Below, piece after piece: positions 1 through 7,859 of a stretch of DNA of 64,000 nucleotides; position 1 is the stretch's first letter, and every line of letters begins with the position of its first letter. Under the pieces are notes generated by a model. That model searched no databases. It was not told the origin of the DNA and saw only the letters and a list, made by a program, of their open reading frames with translations. This DNA is from CAYQJL01 sp964573295 (GTDB taxonomy: Bacteria > Eisenbacteria > RBG-16-71-46 > CAIMUX01 > WJJG01): contig CAZNJE010000022.1 in assembly GCA_964573295.1 (NCBI GenBank), positions 1 through 64,000 on the forward strand, read 5' to 3'. Made by a program: the position numbers and the translations under genes.

Positions 1-63
1 ATCCTCAAGCAGATCAAACGATTAGAAGAATCCAACCAAATCCTGACGCGAGACCCCCCGTAG
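1..63 (+). CDS. C-terminal end of an unidentified protein (5' end outside window)
   Basis: The window opens in a reading frame that runs from base 1 to a TAG at 61-63 and encodes 20 residues, ILKQIKRLEESNQILTRDPP. The segment is rich in Lys, Glu, Leu and Ile with heptad-like spacing, so it looks like the end of an amphipathic or coiled-coil helix. It is too short to identify. A short hairpin (59-64 with 71-76) begins at the stop codon and may be part of a terminator. The frame could also be open by chance. Confidence 0.4.
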   Translation: MLKQIKRLEESNQILTRDPP

Positions 64-129
64 GCCGCAACCTACGAGGGCGCTTGTATGTAGCTGCTTT
101 TCGTAGGGCTTGCGATCAGCCCTCTGAAT

Positions 130-202
130 TGGAGCCAAGGGGGATCGAACCCCTGACCTCATGACTGCCAGTCATGCGCTCTCCCAGCTGAGCTATGGCC
201 CC
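130..202 (-). tRNA. tRNA-Ala (GGC anticodon)
   Basis: A full 73-nt cloverleaf reads on the minus strand. The 7-bp acceptor stem starts GGGGCCA at 202, the D-arm contains AGCTCAGCTGGGAGAGC, the anticodon loop is CTGGCAG (anticodon GGC), and the T-arm contains GGTTCGATCC. Discriminator A is at 130, and no CCA is encoded. GGC decodes GCC alanine codons, which are frequent in this GC-rich genome. A sigma-70-like promoter lies just upstream. Confidence 0.97.
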
Positions 203-213
203 GCGAACACACA

Positions 214-242
214 ACTATCGGGGATTTGGCCCCGAAACTCAA
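214..242 (-). promoter_or_regulatory. Probable sigma-70 promoter of tRNA-Ala
   Basis: On the minus strand a -35 box TTGAGT (242-237) and a -10 box GATAGT (219-214) are separated by 17 nt. Each matches 4 of 6 consensus bases. The -10 box ends 12 nt before the tRNA 5' end, so the mature end would be close to the transcription start. This is inferred from sequence only. Confidence 0.5.
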
Positions 243-450
243 GCGAAAGGTTCAGGCGATCTGCGCGCGATCTGTGCGGTCTTCGGCGGTTGAGCCGGTA
301 CCGCAGGCGATGTAAGGATCACCAGGACCACCGAATTGCCGTAGGCGAGGGACCGTTCACTTGCCGTCGGCGAGGGGGACCATCGAATCGCCTTGGGAGG
401 AAGCCGGCGACGTCCCGGAGCTGGGCGGCCCCGCGGGAGGAGCTTGATCT

Positions 451-2877
451 ATGTGTCCAATTCGCGGCGGGATCCTGCTGGTCGTTGCGGCCGCCGCTGG
501 TCTCGGTGGCGGTTGTGGCAATCAGCCGGATCCGGCCATCCCCGATCCAGGTCCATTGACGTCTGAATGGATACAGATGCCCCTGCCCGAGCGGCCCTGG
601 AATCTGGTGGTCATCACGCTCGATACCACCCGCCGGGACCGCCTCGGCTGCTATGGGCACAGCGGCGGCCTGACCCCGAACCTCGACATGCTGGCCAAGC
701 GCGGCATTCTATTCGAGGAAGCGGTGACACCGGTCCCGATCACGCTACCGGCCCACGCCACGCTCTTCATCGGGCAGAATCCCCAGGTCCACGGGGTCCG
801 CAACAACACCACCTTTCGTCTGCCTGAGGAAGCTCGGACGCTGGCGGAGTTTCTGCGCGAGGATGGGTACGCTACCGGGGCCACTCTGGGCGCGGCGCCG
901 GTGGAGGCCGGATTTGGGCTCGAACAGGGCTTCGATCACTACGACGATGCCTTCCCCGTCAAAACCACCCTGCGTACGGGCAAGCGTCCGGAGCGGCGAG
1001 CCACCGAGGTCACGACCGCCGGACTCGCCTGGATCGCCGAACACGCCACAGAGCCCTTCTTCCACTGGCTGCACTACTTCGATCCGCACCACCCCTACGA
1101 GCCTCCCCCACCCTTCGACACGCGACACCGCCTTGCCTACGATGGCGAAATCGCCTACATGGATGATCAGGTCGGGCGCCTGATCACCGGCCTCGATGAG
1201 CTCGATCTCATGGGACGAACCTGGGTCCTGTGTGTCGCCGATCATGGCGAATCTCTTGGCGAACACGGCGAAGAAACGCATGCCTACCTGATCTATGGCG
1301 CCACCCAGCGCGTGCCCTGTCTGCTCGTCCCACCGAAGGGTATGGGTGCAGGAATCCAGCACGATGGCTTGCACGACGAAGCGGTCCGTGGACGACGGGT
1401 CGCCGAAATCGTGAGCCTGCGGGACCTGGGAACCACGGTCCTCAACGCGCTGGGCTGGTCTCAGGTGCGTCTAGGCGACGGCCGGAGCCTGTTGCCGCTC
1501 GTCGCCGGAGAGAAATCCACGCCCCAGGTCGTCTACACCGAGACCCTGGCACCCTTCCTGGATCTGGGGTGGACACCGCTGCGTGGTGTCCGAACCGAGC
1601 GCTGGAGCTACATCCGCGCCCCGGAACCTGAACTCTACGACCTGCGGTCCGACCCGGTCGAAGCGCGCAATCTGCATGAGAGGCGTCCGGCTGTTGCGGG
1701 TCAACTCGCCGCATGGTGCGATTACTACGCGGCCTTGGACCAAGGGTACCAGACTCAGACACCGTCAGCGGAGAGTGTGGAGCGCCTGCGCAGTCTGGGC
1801 TACGTGGGGGCCCCGGCGGTGTCCTCCGCGGCCTTCCCGGATGACAAGGACCCGAAGCACCGCATGGGGCTGCTGACGCGCACGATGAGCGCCAACGGCC
1901 TGCTCGACCAGGATCCCGAGGCGGCCATCGATCTGCTGCGCTCGGTGCTCCGCGCCGATCCCGGCAATCCCATGGCGCTCCGCCTGCTCGCGAGAGCCTG
2001 CATCCGCGTGCGCGACTGGCAGTCCGCGAGCGAGGCGTGCGGGGCGCTGCTCGCGCAGATGCCGGGCGACCTCGAGATGCAAAGCGTTCTGGGATTGTCG
2101 CAGATGATGCGCGGACACGAGGTCGAGGCCGAGAGTCTCCTGTCGGGCGTGCTGGCTGCCGACCCGGATGACCTGTTCACGCGCACCCACTACGCCGTTC
2201 TCCTCACCCGGCGGGGCCGCACCGAGGAAGCCCGGAGCATTCTAGAGGATACAGTGGCCCGCTTCCCGGGCGTGGCCGAACCACTCACCGAGCTGGCGAT
2301 CTTCGAGTGGAATCGGGGAAATACCGAACGGGCGGTCGCCCTGGCCGAGGAGGCGCTGGAGCTCCACGAGAGACAGGCTCCAGCCTGGGCGCTCCGCGGA
2401 GAGGCCCTTCTTCGCGAGGCCGGGGAGCACGCCCGGCGCGGTGAAGTCGACCAGGCCGCGGCACGCCGGGAGCAGGCCGAGGCATACTACCGCCACGCCC
2501 TCGAGATCGACCCCGGCGAGCCGATCGCCGCAGAACGCCTGGCAGCGCTCGCCGCCGCCGGCGGCGAGACGGGGGCCGCCATTGCCAGCTACGAACGGCT
2601 TCTGGAGCGTCGGGCCAACGATCCCGCCCTGCACGTAGCTCTGGGCAACCTGTACCGTCAGACCCGGCAGTACGATTCGGCGGCCGAGCACTACGCGGCC
2701 GCCTACGAGCGGGGGTATCGGGAGCCCCGCTTCCTCAGCAACTTCGGGGTCCTCCAGATCCTGCAGGACCGGCCGGAGCGCGCGCGCAAGCTGTGGGAAG
2801 AGGCACTGGCACAGCGACCGGATCCGGAACTGGTGGTGGGCATCCGTCAAAACCTGGAGCGTTTGGAGGCTCGCTAG
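451..2877 (+). CDS. Sulfatase/alkaline-phosphatase superfamily enzyme with C-terminal TPR repeats, probable lipoprotein
   Basis: 808 residues. The N-terminus is hydrophobic and ends at Cys22 after a Gly run, a weak lipobox, so the protein is probably exported and perhaps lipid-anchored. Residues 50-440 are a metal-dependent hydrolase domain: the first metal aspartate is in VVITLDTTRRDR (D58), and DHGESLGEHGEE lies near 265-277. The position that carries the formylglycine Cys/Ser in true sulfatases is Thr98 in ITLPAHATL. That points to a phosphatase, phosphodiesterase or phosphotransferase-like nucleophile rather than a classical sulfatase. From about residue 460 to the end there are at least eight TPR-like helical pairs. 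The start is ATG with GGAGG 10 nt upstream. The substrate is unknown. Confidence 0.85.
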   Translation: MCPIRGGILLVVAAAAGLGGGCGNQPDPAIPDPGPLTSEWIQMPLPERPWNLVVITLDTTRRDRLGCYGHSGGLTPNLDMLAKRGILFEEAVTPVPITLPAHATLFIGQNPQVHGVRNNTTFRLPEEARTLAEFLREDGYATGATLGAAPVEAGFGLEQGFDHYDDAFPVKTTLRTGKRPERRATEVTTAGLAWIAEHATEPFFHWLHYFDPHHPYEPPPPFDTRHRLAYDGEIAYMDDQVGRLITGLDELDLMGRTWVLCVADHGESLGEHGEETHAYLIYGATQRVPCLLVPPKGMGAGIQHDGLHDEAVRGRRVAEIVSLRDLGTTVLNALGWSQVRLGDGRSLLPLVAGEKSTPQVVYTETLAPFLDLGWTPLRGVRTERWSYIRAPEPELYDLRSDPVEARNLHERRPAVAGQLAAWCDYYAALDQGYQTQTPSAESVERLRSLGYVGAPAVSSAAFPDDKDPKHRMGLLTRTMSANGLLDQDPEAAIDLLRSVLRADPGNPMALRLLARACIRVRDWQSASEACGALLAQMPGDLEMQSVLGLSQMMRGHEVEAESLLSGVLAADPDDLFTRTHYAVLLTRRGRTEEARSILEDTVARFPGVAEPLTELAIFEWNRGNTERAVALAEEALELHERQAPAWALRGEALLREAGEHARRGEVDQAAARREQAEAYYRHALEIDPGEPIAAERLAALAAAGGETGAAIASYERLLERRANDPALHVALGNLYRQTRQYDSAAEHYAAAYERGYREPRFLSNFGVLQILQDRPERARKLWEEALAQRPDPELVVGIRQNLERLEAR

Positions 2878-2971
2878 GTAAGAGGGGTAGCGATGCGCAT
2901 GCCCAGGGTCCGCTGGGCAGACTCCGGCGTGCCCGCGACGCCGGCTCGTGATCCACTGATCTATTGATCTG

Positions 2972-3000
2972 TTGATCCGTCCAGGCGGATTGACTAGGAT
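2972..3000 (+). promoter_or_regulatory. Possible sigma-70 promoter of tRNA-Leu
   Basis: TTGATC (2972-2977) and TAGGAT (2995-3000) are separated by 17 nt. Each matches 4 of 6 consensus bases. They lie 47 nt before the tRNA-Leu 5' end, in a short AT-richer stretch with repeated TGATC words. Sequence match only. Confidence 0.4.
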
Positions 3001-3046
3001 GTGGTGTCCGGATCCGGCCGTCGCGATCGTGACGCCGGATTCCTGC

Positions 3047-3130
3047 GCGGGAGTGGTGAAATTGGTAGACGCGCGGGACTCAAAATTCCGTGGGGGCGAC
3101 CCCGTGTCGGTTCGAGTCCGACCTCCCGCA
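3047..3130 (+). tRNA. tRNA-Leu (CAA anticodon)
   Basis: An 84-nt class II tRNA with acceptor stem GCGGGAG/CTCCCGC, discriminator A at 3130, anticodon loop CTCAAAA (anticodon CAA, reading TTG), a long variable arm (GTGGGGGCGACCCCGT region) and T-loop GGTTCGAGTCC. No CCA is encoded. It is followed after about 40 nt by a clear intrinsic terminator, so it is transcribed as a single-gene unit separate from murB. Confidence 0.97.
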
Positions 3131-3172
3131 AGACCATGGCCGAGCCCGACGTGGCCCGGTATCCCATGCATC

Positions 3173-3207
3173 GCCCGCCCGCTCCCACCGGGAGCCGGCG
3201 GGCTTTT
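3173..3207 (+). terminator. Intrinsic terminator of tRNA-Leu
   Basis: The left arm at 3173-3186 pairs with 3190-3203 (13 pairs, one mismatch, loop ACC) and is followed at once by TTTT at 3204-3207. The hairpin lies between the tRNA and the proposed murB start. It argues against the longer ATG starts available at 3136 and 3166. Confidence 0.85.
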
Positions 3208-3237
3208 CCGACAAGAGTTCCGACACGAGGATTGAGG

Positions 3238-4236
3238 GTGCATCTCCCGCCGCACTGGCAACCGGACTACCCGCTGGCGCGCCTCTCCACCTGGCGCATC
3301 GGCGGACCAGCTCGCTACCATGCCGCCCCGGCATCTGTAGCCCAGCTGCGGGCGGATCTGCGCTTGGCGGCCGAGGAGCAGCTCCCGGTGCTGGCCGTCG
3401 GGGGCGGAAGTAATCTGCTCTTCTCGGATCGCGGCTACGACGGTCTGATCCTTCAGCTACCACGGTTTCGGCCGTCCGATCTCAGTGCACGGTCTGGCGA
3501 GACGTCCGATCTCGGCGGGCTCGCTGGCGAATCGCCCCATCTCGATGCCACCGGTGGCAGGATGCCCTGCCGCGGGGCTGGGATCGCCGAGCTGGCGGCC
3601 GCCGATTCGCTGGCGACCACCGTTCGCCGGTTGGCCGAGCGCGGGTGGGCGGGTCTGCACTGGGCCGAGAGCATCCCGGGCACCGTCGGGGGGGGCATCA
3701 TCAACAATGCCGGCGCCTACGGAGGCCAGATCGCCGACCGGCTGGAGTCGGTACGCGTGATGCGGCCCGACGGCACCGAGGAGGTCTGGCCGGCCGAACG
3801 TCTCACGCTCACCTATCGCAGCAGCGCTCTGAAGGGGAACGAGCCCACCCGGGCGTTTCTGCTATCGGGTGCGTTTCGTCTAGAGCGCGCATCGTCCCAG
3901 GAGCTGATTGAGGCGATCGACGAGATCCGCCGGCGTCGTCACCGAAAGCTGCCCAGTCTACCCAGCTGTGGTTGCGTATTCCGCAATCCAGAGGGTCAGG
4001 TCGCTGGACGGTTGATCGAAGAGGCGGGTCTGTGCGGTCTGCGTGCCGGCGACGCGGAGGTGTCGAGGCAGCACGCCAACTTCATCGTCAACCGGGGCCA
4101 TGCGCGGGCAGAGGATGTGCTGCAGTTGATCCGTGAGGTGCGCGAGCGCGTACGCGAAACATTCGGCCTGGAGCTCGCCCTCGAGGTGCAACTCGTGGGC
4201 TTCCAGCCCGTGGCCTCGCCGGTTTCGTGGACTTGA
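3238..4236 (+). CDS. murB: UDP-N-acetylenolpyruvoylglucosamine reductase (MurB)
   Basis: 332 residues. Flavoenzyme that reduces UDP-GlcNAc-enolpyruvate to UDP-MurNAc in peptidoglycan precursor synthesis, in the cytoplasm. Visible FAD/substrate motifs are GGGSNLLFSD (55-64), ESIPGTVGGGIINNAGAYGG (144-163), TYRSSALKG (192-200) and PSCGCVFRNPEG (242-253). The catalytic proton donor, normally Ser in GSxFxNP, is Cys246 here. There is an unusual insertion of roughly 30 residues at about 81-110, after LPRF, rich in Ser, Gly and Asp and coded by imperfectly repeated DNA. GTG at 3238 is chosen because GAGG precedes it and the upstream in-frame ATGs fall before or inside the tRNA-Leu terminator. The gene converges with the secreted-protein gene ending at 4244. 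Confidence 0.93.
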   Translation: MHLPPHWQPDYPLARLSTWRIGGPARYHAAPASVAQLRADLRLAAEEQLPVLAVGGGSNLLFSDRGYDGLILQLPRFRPSDLSARSGETSDLGGLAGESPHLDATGGRMPCRGAGIAELAAADSLATTVRRLAERGWAGLHWAESIPGTVGGGIINNAGAYGGQIADRLESVRVMRPDGTEEVWPAERLTLTYRSSALKGNEPTRAFLLSGAFRLERASSQELIEAIDEIRRRRHRKLPSLPSCGCVFRNPEGQVAGRLIEEAGLCGLRAGDAEVSRQHANFIVNRGHARAEDVLQLIREVRERVRETFGLELALEVQLVGFQPVASPVSWT

Positions 4237-4243
4237 TCCTGTT

Positions 4244-5038
4244 CTACTCGATCTCGACCCGAATCGCGCCCGACGATCCCGGATTGCCGTCCGGATCGGT
4301 CAGGGGTAACTCACCCTCCGTCCCGCCGAACCCGATGCCGCCATAGGCCCAGATCTCGTCGCGTTTCGGCGGGTGATTGGTGTCTCCCACGGCCCCGGAC
4401 ATTTCACTGCCGCCCGGATAGAGCGAGAAGAAACCATCCCGATCCAGCCGCTCGAGGAGGAACCAGGCGACCGGCTCGAGCGGCTTGTCGACATAGGACT
4501 GCCCCGACCAGGCGAAGGCAATCTCGCTGCCGGATTCGGCCCAGGTCCCCATCGTCACCGGCTCCTGGAAGACGAGGTCCGCGCAGGTGCCCGAGGTGAT
4601 CACGTCAACCCCTTCGAACTGGATGCCGAAGCCCACGCCCTTGACGGCCATGCCCTGAGGACGATGCAGATAGACCCACGCCCAGACCGTGTCCTGGTCG
4701 GCGTCGTAACTCACCTGCAAATCATCGGCGCGACTGACCCCTGGCAGCTGTTCGCATGGATTCTCCGTCACCTCCCCTGCCGGAGGAATAAACTGGTCGT
4801 CCACGTGCACGAGCAGCCGAATGCCGGCGTTCTCGCCCAGGGCGGACACTGGATCCGCGGTCACGAACAAGGCCAGCCATACGGCTGCCAGCAAGAGCCC
4901 CCCGGCCAGACTTGCGCGCAGATGAAAGCGCCGCCCGTGCTGCGGATCTCGCCGCGCTTCCCGCGCACCCCGCCGTGCCCCTAGCGCGATCCGATGCTTG
5001 TCCGACCCGCTCGTTTCCATGGAAGGGCGAGATTTCAT
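4244..5038 (-). CDS. Secreted protein of unknown function
   Basis: 264 residues. After a basic N-terminus (Arg-rich, residues 1-45) comes a hydrophobic segment, LAGGLLLAAVWLALFVTADP, that looks like a signal peptide or anchor. The mature part is acidic, with likely beta-sandwich strands and a few cysteines (CEQLPG, GTCADLVF). I do not recognise a family; the strand pattern recalls cohesin or fibronectin-like domains, which is only an impression. The ATG overlaps the stop of the upstream gene by 4 nt (ATGA), implying translational coupling with the neighbour at 5035-6003. A shorter ATG start is possible at 5020. Confidence 0.7.
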   Translation of the reverse strand: MKSRPSMETSGSDKHRIALGARRGAREARRDPQHGRRFHLRASLAGGLLLAAVWLALFVTADPVSALGENAGIRLLVHVDDQFIPPAGEVTENPCEQLPGVSRADDLQVSYDADQDTVWAWVYLHRPQGMAVKGVGFGIQFEGVDVITSGTCADLVFQEPVTMGTWAESGSEIAFAWSGQSYVDKPLEPVAWFLLERLDRDGFFSLYPGGSEMSGAVGDTNHPPKRDEIWAYGGIGFGGTEGELPLTDPDGNPGSSGAIRVEIE

Positions 5039-6003
5039 TCCAGCTCCTCCTTCGTCGGCGTATAGGGCACCGCGCCCAGATTGTCATCTCCCGGCTGGCG
5101 CTCTTCGAGCACCGTGGCCTCCAGGATGCCGTCGATGCGTTGAGTGAAGCAGTTGCCGCTCACGATCTCGATCGTGCATGGCCCTGCCTTGACCATCTTG
5201 TTGGGAACCGTTACGACCATCATGTCACTCACGCGGCTCTTGAGCAGATTGGGCGGCACCCGGTTGCCAAACTGATCCTCGATCATGACACCGGCCACTT
5301 GGTCGAGATCGATGCCCGTCATCGTCAAGTCGCTGACCAGAAAGCGGCGGTTGAGCAGGTTCTCGATGGTCACGAGCTGGGGCGGCATCCGCAATCGCCA
5401 ACCGCGGGATGTGCTGATGCTGGGACTGCCGAGCTGCGTGAGGTCCCCGTCGATGCCTCGCACCGTCACCCCGTGCGCTTGCAAGCGCAGCATGGGACCG
5501 GCATCGGAAGCCAGCTCCAGCCGCAGCGTATAGCGCAACGAGCCATCGGGCTGCTGGACGGCGATGCGCTCGAGCAGCTCAGCCACACTGACCGTCGGCA
5601 CGATCGTGCGGCGGCGCGTATCGGGTACCGGTCCAGGCGCGGTGGTCATCAGGTCCGCCGTGACCTCCCCGTCTGGCGAGGCCAGACGCAGGAGTCGCAG
5701 TGAGCCCTCCGGACGCTCAGCAGCCCACCGCAGGTCGAACCCCACCGAGTCGATCGCGCTCTCGACCTCGATCGCGAGATACAGCTCCAGCAGAGCCTGC
5801 GCGTTCTCTTCCCCGGATTCGACCGGCCATTCGATGTGGCTCAGCACCTCATCGGGGGACCAGCTCAAGACCGCCGTACCGGTCATCTCGGCCGGGGCCG
5901 GCGCGGCAAGAGCCAACCCCACCAGAAGGTCCAGCACGGCCAGCACTGCCAGCACGGCAAGAATGGCCGGCCGCCGGAGTGGCCGGAGCATCGAGTGCAG
6001 CAT
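5035..6003 (-). CDS. Secreted protein of unknown function coupled to pheT
   Basis: 322 residues. The N-terminus is basic and is followed by a hydrophobic stretch that includes the repeat LAVLAVLAVL and ends LALAAPAPAE, a good Sec signal peptide. The mature protein is mostly beta-strand-like. Its C-terminal third (LVTIENLLNRRFLVSDLTM onward) resembles an IPT/TIG-like sandwich, but this is weak. The ATG at 6003 overlaps the pheT stop as TAATG, and the gene end overlaps the next secreted-protein gene by 4 nt. The three genes are therefore probably one transcript. ATG at 5991 is an alternative start. Function unknown. Confidence 0.7.
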   Translation of the reverse strand: MLHSMLRPLRRPAILAVLAVLAVLDLLVGLALAAPAPAEMTGTAVLSWSPDEVLSHIEWPVESGEENAQALLELYLAIEVESAIDSVGFDLRWAAERPEGSLRLLRLASPDGEVTADLMTTAPGPVPDTRRRTIVPTVSVAELLERIAVQQPDGSLRYTLRLELASDAGPMLRLQAHGVTVRGIDGDLTQLGSPSISTSRGWRLRMPPQLVTIENLLNRRFLVSDLTMTGIDLDQVAGVMIEDQFGNRVPPNLLKSRVSDMMVVTVPNKMVKAGPCTIEIVSGNCFTQRIDGILEATVLEERQPGDDNLGAVPYTPTKEELE

Positions 6004-7859
6004 TACAGTTTCTCCCTTTCGGCTGAAAACATCTCGAGATCGCCCTCGAGCAGAACCGCGGGATTCTGCAGGTGGAAGCGAGTGAGCACCTCTGGATGAA
6101 TCTCACCAAATGTAAGGATGCTGGTTCCCTGGGGAACGCTGGCGGATCCGGTCCAGACCGCTTCGGCTACCCGGCCCGCCAGGAAAGGAGGCGCCTGCAC
6201 CGGCCGCAGCTCCCAGGTTGCACCCAGCTCCCTCAAGATCGCCTCGGCCACCGCCTTGATGTCTTCGAACCCGCATCGCGTGGCAATCATGCCGCACGCG
6301 AACCGGCGGCGCTCTCGGGCTCCGGTCTCGGCGGCGTCGTCCAGCAACGTGACGTCACCTACCTCGAAGATCCGTTGCGGCAGCGGCTGGGTTACGTTGT
6401 GCTCCAGCGTGGCCAGCAAGCCAGGCAGGAGAGAGGCGCGAAGCATCGTCTGCTCGCTGCTGATCGGATGGGCCACCTCCACCACGCCCTGATCTCGCGC
6501 CCGCCCCAGAGCATCGTCATGCATCTCGTGGTTGGTGAGCACGAGTGTCATGACCTCCAGGAAACCCAGCCCCTGGAAGGCCACCCGCAGGCGGTTCGAG
6601 AGCTCCTCGATCGGATGAGCCCGGCCCACGGTGAAGGTGGGCACAAGAGATTGCGGGATATTGTGATAGCCGTAGGCGATCGCCAGGTCCTCGATCAGAT
6701 CGATCTGATGGAGGATGTCATTGCGGTAGGCGGGTACGCCCACGGTCACCTCGTCCTCGCCGGTTACCTCGGCGTCGTGGCGCATTCGGCGTAGCAGCCC
6801 GGCCGCCCGCTCCGGATCGAGCCCGACGCCGATCACTCGCGTCGCCCTCGCCGGGGAAACCTTCATGGTTTGCAGCTCAAAATCCGGCGTCACCCGGCGC
6901 TGGTCCTCTCCCGGTCCCACGATCTCGACCGCGTGGGCGGTGGCTCCCGGCAGGTTCTCCAGAAGGCTGCTCACCATGATGTTCAGGGTACGCTCGACGA
7001 CCCGCTGCCCCAATCCGGTAACATCGATGAAGAGCCGGGTGGATGCGACCGTCACCTTCGTGCCCTCCGAATTGATGATCGGCGGCATCGAAAGCACCTG
7101 TCCGCGCGCATCCTTGAGGACCGGGTAGCGCGCCAGGCCCTTGAGCAGCTGGGCGTAGGCGGTGCCCTTGGGGTGATCTTCGAGGATCGCTTGCATCGTC
7201 ACGGCGTGCTCGGCGCCAGGACCGGGCGCACCCAAGGGCGTGAAGCGGAAGCTGGCCGGATCCTCGGCCGTGTAGGTGATCTCGCCTTCCAGGGTACTGA
7301 GATCGTAGACCCCGATCGAGGCGTGCTTGCGATTACGCCCCACGGCCCAGTGCAGGTTCTCCTGCAGCTTCATGATGATCTTCAGGCTGTCGAGATCGAG
7401 ATGCGCGTTCTCGATCACGGCGCACGCGATCCAGGGCCGGTAGGAGTCGGCTTCCCGCACGATCGGATCCACCGTGAGCCGCAGCGCAGGCGGCCCGATT
7501 TCGTAGCGCGGGGCGCCCGTTTCGGTTCCGCTATAGCCGCGTAGCACGCGTGCCAATCCACCCGGATCGAACATGTCCGGACGAACGGCCAGCAGTTCCA
7601 TTCGGATCACATCCAGGGGGGGCAGTTCCGAGTGGTGTTCCCTGAGGTTGCCGCCGCAGTTCTCGCACAGCGGAGGCACATCCTCGGTCTCGGTCATCTC
7701 GATCGCGCTGCCGCAGGTCTCGCAGCGAACACGCTTGAGCGTGGTGAACCCCTCCACGTCGCATCCCAGGTGACCCAGCTGAGCCAAGAGGTCGTCCGGA
7801 CTGGGCTCGGCGCGCATGAGCGTCTGCAATCGTTCGAGCGGGATGCCGATCACCGGCAT
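6003..7859 (-). CDS. pheT: Phenylalanyl-tRNA synthetase beta subunit, archaeal/eukaryotic type
   Basis: 618 residues, far shorter than the roughly 790-800 of normal bacterial PheT. It lacks the N-terminal EMAP/OB tRNA-binding domain and the C-terminal anticodon-binding FDX domain. The order is an N-terminal B1-like domain; a CxxC...CxxC cluster at residues 46-68 (CETCG, CENCGG); a B3/B4 core (ASIGVYDLSTL, PIINSEGTKV); a B5 domain (YRNDILHQIDLIEDLAIAYG); then a degenerate synthetase fold ending in GEIHPEVLTRF. The B5 motif and overall length match archaeal/eukaryal beta subunits. It forms the Phe-charging heterotetramer with PheS. ATG at 7859 overlaps the pheS end by 10 nt. Confidence 0.93.
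   Translation of the reverse strand: MPVIGIPLERLQTLMRAEPSPDDLLAQLGHLGCDVEGFTTLKRVRCETCGSAIEMTETEDVPPLCENCGGNLREHHSELPPLDVIRMELLAVRPDMFDPGGLARVLRGYSGTETGAPRYEIGPPALRLTVDPIVREADSYRPWIACAVIENAHLDLDSLKIIMKLQENLHWAVGRNRKHASIGVYDLSTLEGEITYTAEDPASFRFTPLGAPGPGAEHAVTMQAILEDHPKGTAYAQLLKGLARYPVLKDARGQVLSMPPIINSEGTKVTVASTRLFIDVTGLGQRVVERTLNIMVSSLLENLPGATAHAVEIVGPGEDQRRVTPDFELQTMKVSPARATRVIGVGLDPERAAGLLRRMRHDAEVTGEDEVTVGVPAYRNDILHQIDLIEDLAIAYGYHNIPQSLVPTFTVGRAHPIEELSNRLRVAFQGLGFLEVMTLVLTNHEMHDDALGRARDQGVVEVAHPISSEQTMLRASLLPGLLATLEHNVTQPLPQRIFEVGDVTLLDDAAETGARERRRFACGMIATRCGFEDIKAVAEAILRELGATWELRPVQAPPFLAGRVAEAVWTGSASVPQGTSILTFGEIHPEVLTRFHLQNPAVLLEGDLEMFSAEREKL

Noticed and set aside
105..123. AGGGCT/AGCCCT hairpin after tRNA-Ala as a terminator
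   Set aside because: The stem is only 6 bp and there is no T-run downstream on the minus strand.
3001..3237. Longer murB starts upstream of 3238
   Set aside because: These would begin inside or just after tRNA-Leu and run through its intrinsic terminator; GTG 3238 has a GAGG site.
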